Source: UBA7398 sp947491605 (GTDB lineage Bacteria > Actinomycetota > Actinomycetes > Nanopelagicales > Nanopelagicaceae). Taken from it: 19,489 bases of DNA. How positions within the stretch are numbered: position 1 is the first letter of the stretch; each line of letters starts with the position of its first letter. The DNA is taken from the NCBI GenBank assembly GCA_947491605.1, contig CANLJW010000019.1:1-19489 (forward strand), in the 5' to 3' direction. The position numbers and the translations under genes were made by a program. Positions 7,629 to 14,535 of the stretch are shown here, piece after piece. The notes below the pieces were generated by a model. It ran no database searches. It was not told the DNA's origin and saw only the letters and a list, made by a program, of their open reading frames with translations.

Positions 7629-7934
7629 TTAGCTCTGGCGGCTCTCCCGAAGCGCTCGACGTTCTGCAATAAAAGATGCGACCGGCAAAGTGCCAGCCAG
7701 GATAAAGAAAATCATTTTCTTAATATCGTAGCGAGCTCGGACTGAGTAATGGATCGCAGTAAAAACATAGAAGGGATAGACATAACCATGCACGATTGGT
7801 ATCCACTTTACGTTGCTCTCCCAATTTTCATTATTCAATATGTACACGATTGGGAGCTCAACAAACCATAAAAGTAGCGACATCACGCCTGCAAAAATCG
7901 CCATAAACCTAAATCGTTTTAGCACGCCACTCAA
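7629..7934 (-). CDS. DUF3817 family small membrane protein
   Basis: The 101-residue protein has three hydrophobic segments (about 11-31, 45-65 and 73-90) and a final FIAERRALRES, matching the DUF3817 pattern of a three-helix protein with a VHG motif (here IVHGYVYPFYVF) and a basic tail. Function is unknown. Some DUF3817 proteins neighbour cytochrome oxidase or SURF1-type genes, as here. The start is TTG 7934, overlapping the SURF1 stop as TTGA. It is supported by AAGGAG six bases upstream. The gene is translationally coupled to SURF1 and followed within three bases by the prenyltransferase. Confidence 0.82.
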   Translation of the reverse strand: MSGVLKRFRFMAIFAGVMSLLLWFVELPIVYILNNENWESNVKWIPIVHGYVYPFYVFTAIHYSVRARYDIKKMIFFILAGTLPVASFIAERRALRESRQS

Positions 7935-8680
7935 TTTCTGCTCCTTAGATCGGTTTCACTATCTTCATTCTTCTTGAATTTTTGGTAGAACGGAAGAAAA
8001 ACTACTACCCCAGCCATCAACCACCATATGACGACATACGAAATATGTTGCCAGTAATAGCCCGGCACCGTGGATCTAGCAGGTTCGGATGAAATCAACT
8101 TTAACCTGCTCTCAATCCCAGAAATTGCCTCCGTCTGCACAATCACAAAACCATCAAAGATGGGGAGGTTGGTCTTATCTGCGATTAGAGCGCTATCTAA
8201 TCTGGATAAAACATTAACCTCATTGGTAAACACTGCTCGATCTTCATTTTGATGTGGCATTAACCGTCCCACAATTGCAACTGGTCCGCTCGGTAGTAGA
8301 TTTCTTGGACCCGATGTTGCCGAAATTTCTCGAGCTACCAAAATCGCCCCGGTGTTTGGAATTTCAAAAATCCCTACTTCCCAACTTTCTCGATTATTCT
8401 CGCGGCCTTTCTGGTTTGGTGCAATAAAAGTTTTCCCATAACTTCCAGAAAATTTAACAATTCGGTTTGGGGCGGAGCCAGCTAACGCAACACTTGGCTT
8501 TGCGATTGCCAATAACGAAATTGCTGGTTTATCAATGACTGGTTTTTGTAGTTCTTGTAAATCTGCCGCGCGTTGTAATTGCCAAATTCCTAAGCCAATA
8601 AAAATTGTGATTAATAACAGAGCTACCGATAGCGTTGAAACCAATTTCCGGAACTTACTTAGATTCACTCTCGAAACCAT
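7931..8680 (-). CDS. SURF1 family cytochrome oxidase biogenesis protein
   Basis: This 249-residue membrane protein has a transmembrane helix near each end (about 14-33 and 208-230) and an extracytoplasmic middle, the SURF1 topology. Signatures are LGIWQLQRA after the first helix and PGYYWQHISYVVIWW at the second. SURF1 proteins assist haem insertion and assembly of aa3-type cytochrome c oxidase. The start ATG 8680 lies inside the preceding small membrane gene (26-base overlap). Its stop overlaps the DUF3817 start by 3 bases (TTGA junction). No cytochrome oxidase gene is in this window, so the partner complex must be encoded elsewhere. Confidence 0.9.
   Translation of the reverse strand: MVSRVNLSKFRKLVSTLSVALLLITIFIGLGIWQLQRAADLQELQKPVIDKPAISLLAIAKPSVALAGSAPNRIVKFSGSYGKTFIAPNQKGRENNRESWEVGIFEIPNTGAILVAREISATSGPRNLLPSGPVAIVGRLMPHQNEDRAVFTNEVNVLSRLDSALIADKTNLPIFDGFVIVQTEAISGIESRLKLISSEPARSTVPGYYWQHISYVVIWWLMAGVVVFLPFYQKFKKNEDSETDLRSRN
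7941..7946 (-). promoter_or_regulatory. Shine-Dalgarno deciding the TTG start of the DUF3817 gene
   Basis: The minus strand reads AAGGAG, six bases before TTG 7934. This strong site inside the end of the SURF1 gene makes the TTG preferable to the next in-frame ATG, ten codons later. Confidence 0.7.
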
Positions 8681-8822
8681 TCGAATTATCTTCTGGGTTC
8701 ACGCGCTTCTGCATTTTTTGATAACGGCGATAGAAACTCCAAAGTAGTAACGAGACCGCAACCATCAATACAAAAACCGTTATCGATCCGGCGGTTCCTG
8801 GGTTTACGGTTGCTTCATCCAT
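8655..8822 (-). CDS. Small single-pass membrane protein upstream of SURF1
   Basis: The 55-residue protein has one transmembrane helix (about 12-31, SITVFVLMVAVSLLLWSF), a short acidic N-terminus and a basic post-helix segment (YRRYQKMQKR). Similar small proteins sit near the DUF4307-greA locus in other actinobacteria (Rv1083 in mycobacteria occupies this slot); function is unknown. ATG 8822 is chosen over GTG 8858 because it starts just before a compact helix and leaves a 14-bp gap to the divergent DUF4307 gene, whereas the GTG would overlap that gene. The 3' end overlaps SURF1 by 26 bases, indicating one operon. Confidence 0.65.
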   Translation of the reverse strand: MDEATVNPGTAGSITVFVLMVAVSLLLWSFYRRYQKMQKRVNPEDNSNGFESESK

Positions 8823-8824
8823 GA

Positions 8825-8834
8825 AAGAATCATC
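8825..8834. promoter_or_regulatory. Overlapping divergent -10-like boxes between the small membrane gene and DUF4307
   Basis: The gap between the two start codons is 14 bp. On plus, AAGAAT (8825-8830) is six bases before the DUF4307 ATG 8837. On minus, GATGAT (plus 8834-8829) is six bases before ATG 8822. Each keeps the A at position 2 and T at position 6 of a -10 box but lacks the initial T. The two boxes overlap by two bases. No Shine-Dalgarno is visible for DUF4307. Same geometry as at 1360-1372 but weaker boxes. Confidence 0.4.
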
Positions 8835-8836
8835 CC

Positions 8837-9307
8837 ATGTCAGGCAATAGTTCAACACCTACGGAAGCGACTGGGCATTGGCGCGAACGCTTTCCCAATC
8901 GCAATTTTTCCAGCGCTGAAATTGCGCATTTAAATCAGAGATATGGGAACGCACGCCAATTAAATTGGAAGGTTCCCGCAATCATTGCGTTAGCATTTGG
9001 CCTTCCGTGGTTAATTTGGTCCGCTACCCATCACTCACTGCCAGAAATTCGTTATACGTTAATTTCTTTTGAAAGCGATTCAACTTCCACAACCCCATCA
9101 ATCGACATTACCTATGAAGTTGAGCGACGAAATCCAATGGTTCCAATTACTTGCACGCTAGTGGCTCGCGATATCGATAAGAACATCGTCGGTGAATTTG
9201 CCGATCAAATCCCAGCTACAACCACTTCGGTAATTACCCGCAAAACTCGGGTTCTGGCACGCTCAATTCCAGTTAATGCCGCAGTTATCAGATGTGCAAC
9301 TACGTGA
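8837..9307 (+). CDS. DUF4307 domain membrane protein
   Basis: The 156-residue product has a hydrophilic N-terminus with FSSAEIAHLNQRYGN, one transmembrane helix (about 46-66, KVPAIIALAFGLPWLIWS) and an exported beta-rich domain. The domain contains ITYEVERRN, ITCTLVARDIDKNIVGEF and a final IRC. This is the DUF4307 layout, including two conserved cysteines that could pair outside the cell. Function is unknown. DUF4307 genes commonly neighbour greA in actinobacteria (Rv1081c/Rv1080c), and greA follows here after 23 bases. Translation is probably leaderless (separate entry). Confidence 0.83.
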   Translation: MSGNSSTPTEATGHWRERFPNRNFSSAEIAHLNQRYGNARQLNWKVPAIIALAFGLPWLIWSATHHSLPEIRYTLISFESDSTSTTPSIDITYEVERRNPMVPITCTLVARDIDKNIVGEFADQIPATTTSVITRKTRVLARSIPVNAAVIRCATT

Positions 9308-9316
9308 GTAATTAAG

Positions 9317-9322
9317 TACCGT
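9317..9322 (+). promoter_or_regulatory. Possible -10 box (TACCGT) for greA
   Basis: TACCGT fits TANNNT and ends eight bases before the greA ATG. No Shine-Dalgarno is visible in the 23-base gap, so greA may be made from a near-leaderless transcript besides read-through from DUF4307. Weak, single-site evidence. Confidence 0.3.
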
Positions 9323-9330
9323 ACTCCCTT

Positions 9331-9819
9331 ATGGCTACGACACCAGAGACCAATACTTGGTTGACCCAAGAAGCAGCGGATCGGTTATCCGCTGAATTGG
9401 CGTACCTGGAAAATGAAGGCCGCTCCGAAATCATTAAAAAGATAGAAGCAGCGCGCCAAGAAGGCGATTTGAAAGAGAACGGTGGCTATCACGCCGCTAA
9501 AGATGAACAAGGAAAAATCGAAGCCCGAATTCGCCAACTTAAACATATGTTGGAACATGCGCATATCGGGGAGCCGCCTGCTGGTGAATCTGGCGTGGTT
9601 GGTTTCGGTATGAAAGTCACGGTAGATATCGGCGGTGATCAGATGCAATTTCTCTTAGGTTCCCGCGAAATTAGCTCTGGCGATCTCGATGTTTATAGCG
9701 AAAAATCACCACTTGGGTCGGCAGTTATGGGCGTGAAAGTTGGCAAAACCGTCACCTACACCGCACCAAACGGCAAAGCCATTACGGTTGCGATTTTAGA
9801 AGCTGAGTTCTACGCCTAA
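9331..9819 (+). CDS. greA: Transcription elongation factor GreA
   Basis: It rescues backtracked RNA polymerase by stimulating transcript cleavage through the secondary channel. The length (162 residues) is standard. The N-terminal coiled coil (about 10-80) has the tip QEGDLKENGGYHAAKDEQ with the acidic residues D46 and E49. The C-terminal FKBP-like domain (about 86-160) includes SPLGSAVMGVKVG. The start ATG 9331 matches the family N-terminus (TWLTQEAADRL). The stop codon TAA directly abuts the reversed stop of the convergent ABC permease (TAATTA), leaving no room for a terminator. Confidence 0.96.
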   Translation: MATTPETNTWLTQEAADRLSAELAYLENEGRSEIIKKIEAARQEGDLKENGGYHAAKDEQGKIEARIRQLKHMLEHAHIGEPPAGESGVVGFGMKVTVDIGGDQMQFLLGSREISSGDLDVYSEKSPLGSAVMGVKVGKTVTYTAPNGKAITVAILEAEFYA

Positions 9820-10614
9820 TTATTTAGTAACTTTATTTGTATATTTCCGAACGCTTAGCGGTACGAAAATAACCAAGATAATTACCATATAAATCAAGGA
9901 CATGGTCAGCGGATTCTCGCTTGGGAATGAACCAGCGGTAGCGCCAAATTTATTCTCTACCCCAAATAGTTGGCGGCAAGCAGCAACCATTGTTGAAACT
10001 GGATTCCACTCGGCCACATATTGCAACGGTTTTGGCATCCCGGTGGTCGGAGCAAATGCATTTGATAAGAACGTCATCGGAAAGGTAACTAAGAAGCTCA
10101 CATTCTGCACAACTCGCGCATCACGTGCTGCTAAGCCAGCAAAAATTCCAACCCACGAAAGTGCATATCCAAATGCAAGTAGGAATAAGAAAGCTAGCGA
10201 AATTTTTAAGATCCCAGATGTTGGTCGCCAGCCAACAAGATAACCAGCTAACCCCATTACGGCTAATACTAAAATGTTTAATAACCCATCACCCAGAGTT
10301 CGACCAAAAACTAGAGCAGAGCGCGCAATCGGAAGTGAACGGAACCGATCAATCAAACCTTTTTGCATATCTTCAGCTAGCCCAGAAGCGGTGGCCGCAA
10401 GCGTAAATGCAGTGGTCTGAACGAAAATTCCCGGCATTAAAAGTTGGACATAACCACCGGGTTGACCGGTCTCAATCGAGCCACCGAATACATATCTAAA
10501 TAGCAGCACGAACATCACGGGTTGAATCGTTGAGAAAATTAATACCTCTGGAACTCGAGCAAGTTGCAATAATTGGCGCTTGGTAATTACGAGCGCATCA
10601 GTAAAAGCATGCAT
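9820..10614 (-). CDS. ABC-2 type (DrrB-like) drug export permease
   Basis: This is a 264-residue membrane subunit with about six helices (roughly 26-46, 60-80, 110-130, 138-162, 172-192 and 236-255). The family features include RQLLQLARVPEVLIFSTIQPVMFVLLF near the N-terminus, EDMQKGLIDRFRSLPIARSA after the second helix and a final VRKYTNK. This matches the daunorubicin-resistance DrrB family. It pairs with the ATPase immediately upstream: its ATG overlaps the ATPase stop by one base (TAATG). The substrate cannot be told from sequence; lipids or hydrophobic drugs are typical. It is convergent with greA with zero spacing. Confidence 0.9.
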   Translation of the reverse strand: MHAFTDALVITKRQLLQLARVPEVLIFSTIQPVMFVLLFRYVFGGSIETGQPGGYVQLLMPGIFVQTTAFTLAATASGLAEDMQKGLIDRFRSLPIARSALVFGRTLGDGLLNILVLAVMGLAGYLVGWRPTSGILKISLAFLFLLAFGYALSWVGIFAGLAARDARVVQNVSFLVTFPMTFLSNAFAPTTGMPKPLQYVAEWNPVSTMVAACRQLFGVENKFGATAGSFPSENPLTMSLIYMVIILVIFVPLSVRKYTNKVTK

Positions 10615-11606
10615 TAACGATTTCCACCCTTTCGCTTCTTCTTGCTATCAGTCGGTACTTCTTCGACTTCAGCTACGTGGCCGGTAAGTGCCATAAACAC
10701 ATCATCTAACGATGGTCGTTTAAGGGCCACATCTAGTGGATGAATTCCAGCGCCATCTAGCGCCCGCAGAACTTCAATTAACGCCCCCGCCCCCGTGGTT
10801 ACTGGAGCTGAAATTTTGCGTAACGCTTCATCAAGGGATGCTTTCGTGCCGCTGATTTTTGCGACAATCGCCATAGTTTGCGCCACATGTGCTTGCTCGA
10901 CCACAACTTCTAATCGTTCGCCGCCGACCTCACGCTTTAATTGATCGGAAGTCCCGCGCGCAATAACTTTCCCATGGTCGATAACAGCGATGTCATCGGC
11001 TAATTGATCGGCTTCATCTAAATATTGAGTAGTAAGCAATAGCGTTACGCCATCTTTTACTAACTCTTCAATAACACCCCACATCTCCAACCGACCGCGC
11101 GGATCTAATCCAGTTGTTGGTTCATCTAAAAATAAAACTTTTGGTTTCACAATTAATGACGCTGCTAAATCTAATCTCCGTCGCATGCCACCTGAATAGG
11201 TTTTGATCGGACGGCGTGCGCTTTCAGTTAAGGAAAATCTTTCTAACAATTCTTCAGCACGTTTAATCGATGCCGCTTTACCTAAATGATAAAGCCGACC
11301 GAACATTACTAAGTTGTCCCAACCAGTTAACGTTTCATCGACAGCCGCATATTGGCCAGATAGTCCAATAATTTCGCGTACTTTGTCGGGATGTTTAATT
11401 ACATCAATGCCACCGACATTTGCGCTACCAGAATCAGGCGTTAGTAAGGTGGCAAGTATTCGAACTGTTGTGGTTTTACCCGCACCGTTTGGCCCTAAAA
11501 CACCAAGGACGGTGCCTTCTTCCACATCAAGACTTAAACGATCAAGTGCGCGGATAGATCCTTTGTTATAAGTCTTAAGCAAATCCTGCGCAACAATGCT
11601 CTTCAT
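10614..11606 (-). CDS. DrrA-like ABC transporter ATP-binding protein
   Basis: This 330-residue cytoplasmic ATPase drives the adjacent permease. Walker A is GPNGAGKTT (38-46), the Q-loop Q85, the signature YSGGMRRRLDLA (137-148) and Walker B VLFLDEPTTGLD (157-168). The switch position reads LTTQYLDEADQLAD, with glutamine (Q194) where most ABC ATPases have histidine. That substitution is typical of the DrrA subfamily and supports the assignment rather than indicating a dead enzyme. A C-terminal extension (about 215-330) with RPSLDDVFMALTG is also DrrA-like and ends in a lysine-rich tail. A TATAAT box lies 39 bases upstream of ATG 11606. Confidence 0.93.
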   Translation of the reverse strand: MKSIVAQDLLKTYNKGSIRALDRLSLDVEEGTVLGVLGPNGAGKTTTVRILATLLTPDSGSANVGGIDVIKHPDKVREIIGLSGQYAAVDETLTGWDNLVMFGRLYHLGKAASIKRAEELLERFSLTESARRPIKTYSGGMRRRLDLAASLIVKPKVLFLDEPTTGLDPRGRLEMWGVIEELVKDGVTLLLTTQYLDEADQLADDIAVIDHGKVIARGTSDQLKREVGGERLEVVVEQAHVAQTMAIVAKISGTKASLDEALRKISAPVTTGAGALIEVLRALDGAGIHPLDVALKRPSLDDVFMALTGHVAEVEEVPTDSKKKRKGGNR

Positions 11607-11644
11607 TTAGATCACTTTCTACATAATCAATCGCTTCATGCGAA

Positions 11645-11650
11645 ATTATA
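11645..11650 (-). promoter_or_regulatory. Consensus -10 box (TATAAT) for the ABC operon
   Basis: The minus strand reads TATAAT 39 bases before the ATPase ATG, giving a 5' leader of about 30 nt. No good -35 hexamer is found 16-18 bases further upstream, so an activator or an extended element may be needed. The opposite-strand MFS gene starts 79 bases away. Confidence 0.5.
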
Positions 11651-11674
11651 GTGGCTCGGGTAGTAGGCTAGTAG

Positions 11675-11686
11675 TTGAAAGTTCAA
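11675..11686. promoter_or_regulatory. Short inverted repeat in the ABC/MFS divergent spacer
   Basis: TTGAA (11675-11679) and TTCAA (11682-11686) form a 5-bp palindrome with a two-base centre, 42 bases before the MFS ATG. Two TAGTAG copies lie just to its left (11661 and 11670). It could be an operator shared by the two efflux transcripts, but five base pairs can arise by chance and no regulator gene is nearby. Confidence 0.2.
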
Positions 11687-11728
11687 AGATTATTGCAAAG
11701 CCTATTTTGCCCGTATTGAGAGGTACCT

Positions 11729-13324
11729 ATGTCTAAAGCGCCCGGTCCACTAACTCATAAAGAAATCATGGTAGTCCTGAGCGGACTTATGACTGGCATG
11801 TTACTTGCCGCTCTTGATCAGACCATCGTATCTACCGCGCTAAAGCGAATCGTAGAAGATTTCAGCGGACTTAACCATTATTCATGGGTTGTAACTGCAT
11901 ACCTTTTAACTTCAACTGCATCAACACCACTTTATGGAAAAATTTCCGATCTTTACGGTCGTCGACCGGTTTATCAATTTGCAATCGTTACATTCCTGAT
12001 TGGGTCACTGCTCGCCGGAATGTCACAGAACATGACTCAACTAATCGCAACTCGTGCGCTGCAAGGTCTAGGCGCTGGCGGATTGATGGGTCTTACTTTC
12101 GTAATTATTGGTGACATCGTCTCACCGCGCGAACGCGGAAAGTATCAAGGTTATTTTGGCGCAGTCTGGGGTCTTGCATCAGTCGCCGGTCCATTGCTTG
12201 GTGGTTTCTTCTCAGATCACGGAACAATTCTTGGCATTACCGGATGGCGTTGGATTTTCTATATCAACATTCCATTTGGAATTCTTGCAATGGTGGTTAC
12301 ATCAATCGTGCTTCACATCCCTAAAGTTAAGCGCGAACATAAAATTGATTATTTAGGCGCACTTTTGATGGTTATCGGTGTAGTGACGCTCTTGCTGGGA
12401 GTTTCTGTTTATGGTCCGGAAAGCGGTTGGACCAATCCGAAAACTTTAATCTTGATTTTTGGTGGAGTTCTATTCTCGGTACTCTTCTTAATTTGGGAGG
12501 GAAAAGCTGTCGAGCCAATTTTGCCACTCTACCTCTTTAAAAACCACACATTCTCGTTAACTTCTGTACTTGGATTTATCGTCGGTGCTGGAATGTTTGG
12601 CGCAATCGTAATGTTGCCGCTCTATCTTCAAGTTATTCAGAGAAATAGTGCAACAGCTTCTGGTCTTAAATTGATTCCATTGATGCTAGGTATCGTCTCT
12701 ATGACCATTACCAGCGGTAAATTAATTTCCTCTACTGGAAAATATAAAAAGTTTCCGGTTATTGGCACTGCATTAATGACAGTTGGTTTGTTACTGATGG
12801 TTCGCTTAGGTATTGATACACCTTTCTGGGAAGTTTCAATCTATGCAATCATTGTGGGTGCAGGATTAGGTCTATCAATGCAGACTCTTGTAATCGCGTT
12901 ACAGAATGCAGTTGATTTCAAAGATTTAGGTATTGCTACAAGCTCAAACACTTTCTTTAGAAGTCTTGGTGGCGCATTTGGAACTGCAATCTTTGGCACA
13001 ATTTTAAATAACCGGGTTTCTAATAACCTCGCAACTGGCTTCGCTGATTTAGCTACTACCAACCCAACTCTGATGGCTGGTATAGATAAAACTCAGATTG
13101 CTGGACTTACAAGTAACACAGCTGGTTTAGTGAATCTTCCAATCGAGGTACAGAACGTGGTACTAACCGGATTTAGCAACGCTTTCCATGTGGTTTTCCT
13201 ATCTGCTGCGCCAATTATGTTAGTTGGATTCCTCTTCTCGTTATTTCTGAGAGAGAAACCGCTACAAAGTGGTGCGGATCATGCAACGGCCAAACATGAA
13301 GCAGCCGGAGAGGCGCTTGGCTAA
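11729..13324 (+). CDS. MFS multidrug efflux transporter, DHA2 (EmrB/QacA) type, 14 helices
   Basis: This 531-residue proton antiporter for drugs has the length and hydrophobicity pattern of the 14-helix DHA2 group. The first helix ends with LAALDQTIVSTAL (27-38, the LDxTIV motif). Motif A is GKISDLYGRRP (70-80). Motif C-like glycines/prolines follow in SVAGPLLGGFF. The hydrophilic tail is rich in His/Ala/Glu. The start ATG 11729 has GAGAGG at 11718-11723, five bases upstream. It is divergent from the DrrAB-like pair, and its stop overlaps the probable start of a second MFS gene, so the two MFS genes are likely co-transcribed. The substrate is unknown. Confidence 0.93.
   Translation: MSKAPGPLTHKEIMVVLSGLMTGMLLAALDQTIVSTALKRIVEDFSGLNHYSWVVTAYLLTSTASTPLYGKISDLYGRRPVYQFAIVTFLIGSLLAGMSQNMTQLIATRALQGLGAGGLMGLTFVIIGDIVSPRERGKYQGYFGAVWGLASVAGPLLGGFFSDHGTILGITGWRWIFYINIPFGILAMVVTSIVLHIPKVKREHKIDYLGALLMVIGVVTLLLGVSVYGPESGWTNPKTLILIFGGVLFSVLFLIWEGKAVEPILPLYLFKNHTFSLTSVLGFIVGAGMFGAIVMLPLYLQVIQRNSATASGLKLIPLMLGIVSMTITSGKLISSTGKYKKFPVIGTALMTVGLLLMVRLGIDTPFWEVSIYAIIVGAGLGLSMQTLVIALQNAVDFKDLGIATSSNTFFRSLGGAFGTAIFGTILNNRVSNNLATGFADLATTNPTLMAGIDKTQIAGLTSNTAGLVNLPIEVQNVVLTGFSNAFHVVFLSAAPIMLVGFLFSLFLREKPLQSGADHATAKHEAAGEALG
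13307..13313 (+). promoter_or_regulatory. Shine-Dalgarno pointing to an ATT start of the second MFS gene
   Basis: GGAGAGG lies at the end of the first MFS gene, ten bases before ATT 13324. That ATT overlaps the upstream stop as TAATT, the same arrangement as the TAATG junction in the ABC pair. The conventional alternative, GTG 13372, has only a weak AAAGAAG before it. Confidence 0.45.
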
Positions 13325-14535
13325 TTAAACGTTTTAAATCACCGTTTGCCGACCTACCTAAAGAAGTAGCGGTGGTTACTGCCGTTTCGTTTTTCGTTGC
13401 ACTCGGTTTTGGCTTAATAATTCCGGCTATTCCAATCTTTGCTAAATCTTTTGGCGTCAGCAATGCCGCAATTGGGCTAGTAGTCTCAATGTTTGCAATT
13501 ACTCGATTAGCTTCTGGCTTAATATCTGGAAAATTAGTAGATCGATTCGGCGAGCGTTTAACGCTTGGAAGTGGCTTATTTATGGTCGCATTCTTTGTAT
13601 TTCTCTCTGGGTTAGCACAGAGTTACGAGCAATTACTCTTCTTACGTGCGGCCGGTGGATTAGGTTCGTCAATGTTTTCAGTTGCTTCCGGATCGCTAAT
13701 CTTACGAGTTGCTAGCGATAGCCAACGCGCTCGCGCCCAATCGGTCTTCAATGGCGGTTTTTTAGTTGGCAGCATTGCTGGTCCAGCTTTCGGTGGCGCT
13801 TTGATTGCGTTCTCACCACGCGCACCATTCTTTATCTATGCGGTAACACTCTCAATCGCTGGTTCAATCGGTTTATTTTATTTACATGAAGCACGTTTCG
13901 GCACTAAAACCGAAAACGATGATTCGCAGCCAGCAACGAAAATGTTTGAAGCGCTTAAAATTCGACCATTCCGATATGCCTTGATTATGACTTTCTTATC
14001 AACCTGGGTTTTATTTGGGGTGCGCTCGTCAATACTTCCACTATTTGTAACTGAAGAATTGAATGGCACAACAACAATCGTTGGATTTGGTTTTACGTTA
14101 AGCGCACTTGCGCAAGGTTTAATTTTAATTCGCGCTGGCCGATTCTCTGATAATTCAGGTAGACGAGCTGCGTTGCTTATTGGTTTCACAATGATCTCAA
14201 TTGGCTTGGGCTTTTTAATCTTTGCCACTACAACTTGGATGTTCTTGCTTTCAATGCTTTTCTTTGGCCTAGGTGGCGCATTTGGTGGCACCGGTGCAGC
14301 TTTAGTTGGAGATGTAATTAAAGGGCGTAGCGGAAAAGTTATTGCGGTATTTCAGATGGCTGGCGATGCGGGAATGATGGTCGGACCGATTTTGCTCGGC
14401 TATATCTCCGATATCTCTTCCTATCGCACCGCCTTTGCCACAACAGCTTTTGTTTTTTCAATTGCGATACTGCTTGCAGCTCGCTTACCTGAAACTAGAA
14501 ATTTAGTCGCGCCGCAAGATCGAAATCAAGCGTAA
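13324..14535 (+). CDS. MFS transporter, 12 helices; probable ATT start
   Basis: This is a major facilitator permease, probably an exporter of small hydrophobic compounds. It has about 12 hydrophobic segments in two halves separated by a loop (FGTKTENDDSQPATKM). Motif A GKLVDRFGERL follows the second helix, and its second-half counterpart reads AGRFSDNSGRRAAL. Counted from ATT 13324 it is 403 residues; from GTG 13372 it would be 387. The upstream codons encode KRFKSPFADLPKEVAV, which looks like the usual cytoplasmic lead-in to helix 1, and a good Shine-Dalgarno serves the ATT; the frame is closed by TGA at 13297, and no ATG, GTG or TTG lies between. The 3' end overlaps the convergent Bax-inhibitor gene by 33 bases. 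Confidence 0.85.
   Translation: MKRFKSPFADLPKEVAVVTAVSFFVALGFGLIIPAIPIFAKSFGVSNAAIGLVVSMFAITRLASGLISGKLVDRFGERLTLGSGLFMVAFFVFLSGLAQSYEQLLFLRAAGGLGSSMFSVASGSLILRVASDSQRARAQSVFNGGFLVGSIAGPAFGGALIAFSPRAPFFIYAVTLSIAGSIGLFYLHEARFGTKTENDDSQPATKMFEALKIRPFRYALIMTFLSTWVLFGVRSSILPLFVTEELNGTTTIVGFGFTLSALAQGLILIRAGRFSDNSGRRAALLIGFTMISIGLGFLIFATTTWMFLLSMLFFGLGGAFGGTGAALVGDVIKGRSGKVIAVFQMAGDAGMMVGPILLGYISDISSYRTAFATTAFVFSIAILLAARLPETRNLVAPQDRNQA

Noticed and set aside
8823..8858. GTG 8858 start for the small membrane protein
   Set aside because: It would overlap the divergent DUF4307 gene and add non-family residues; ATG 8822 is simpler.
10614..11606. Inactive ABC ATPase because the switch histidine is missing
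   Set aside because: Glutamine at this position is usual for DrrA-type ATPases, and all other nucleotide-binding motifs are intact.
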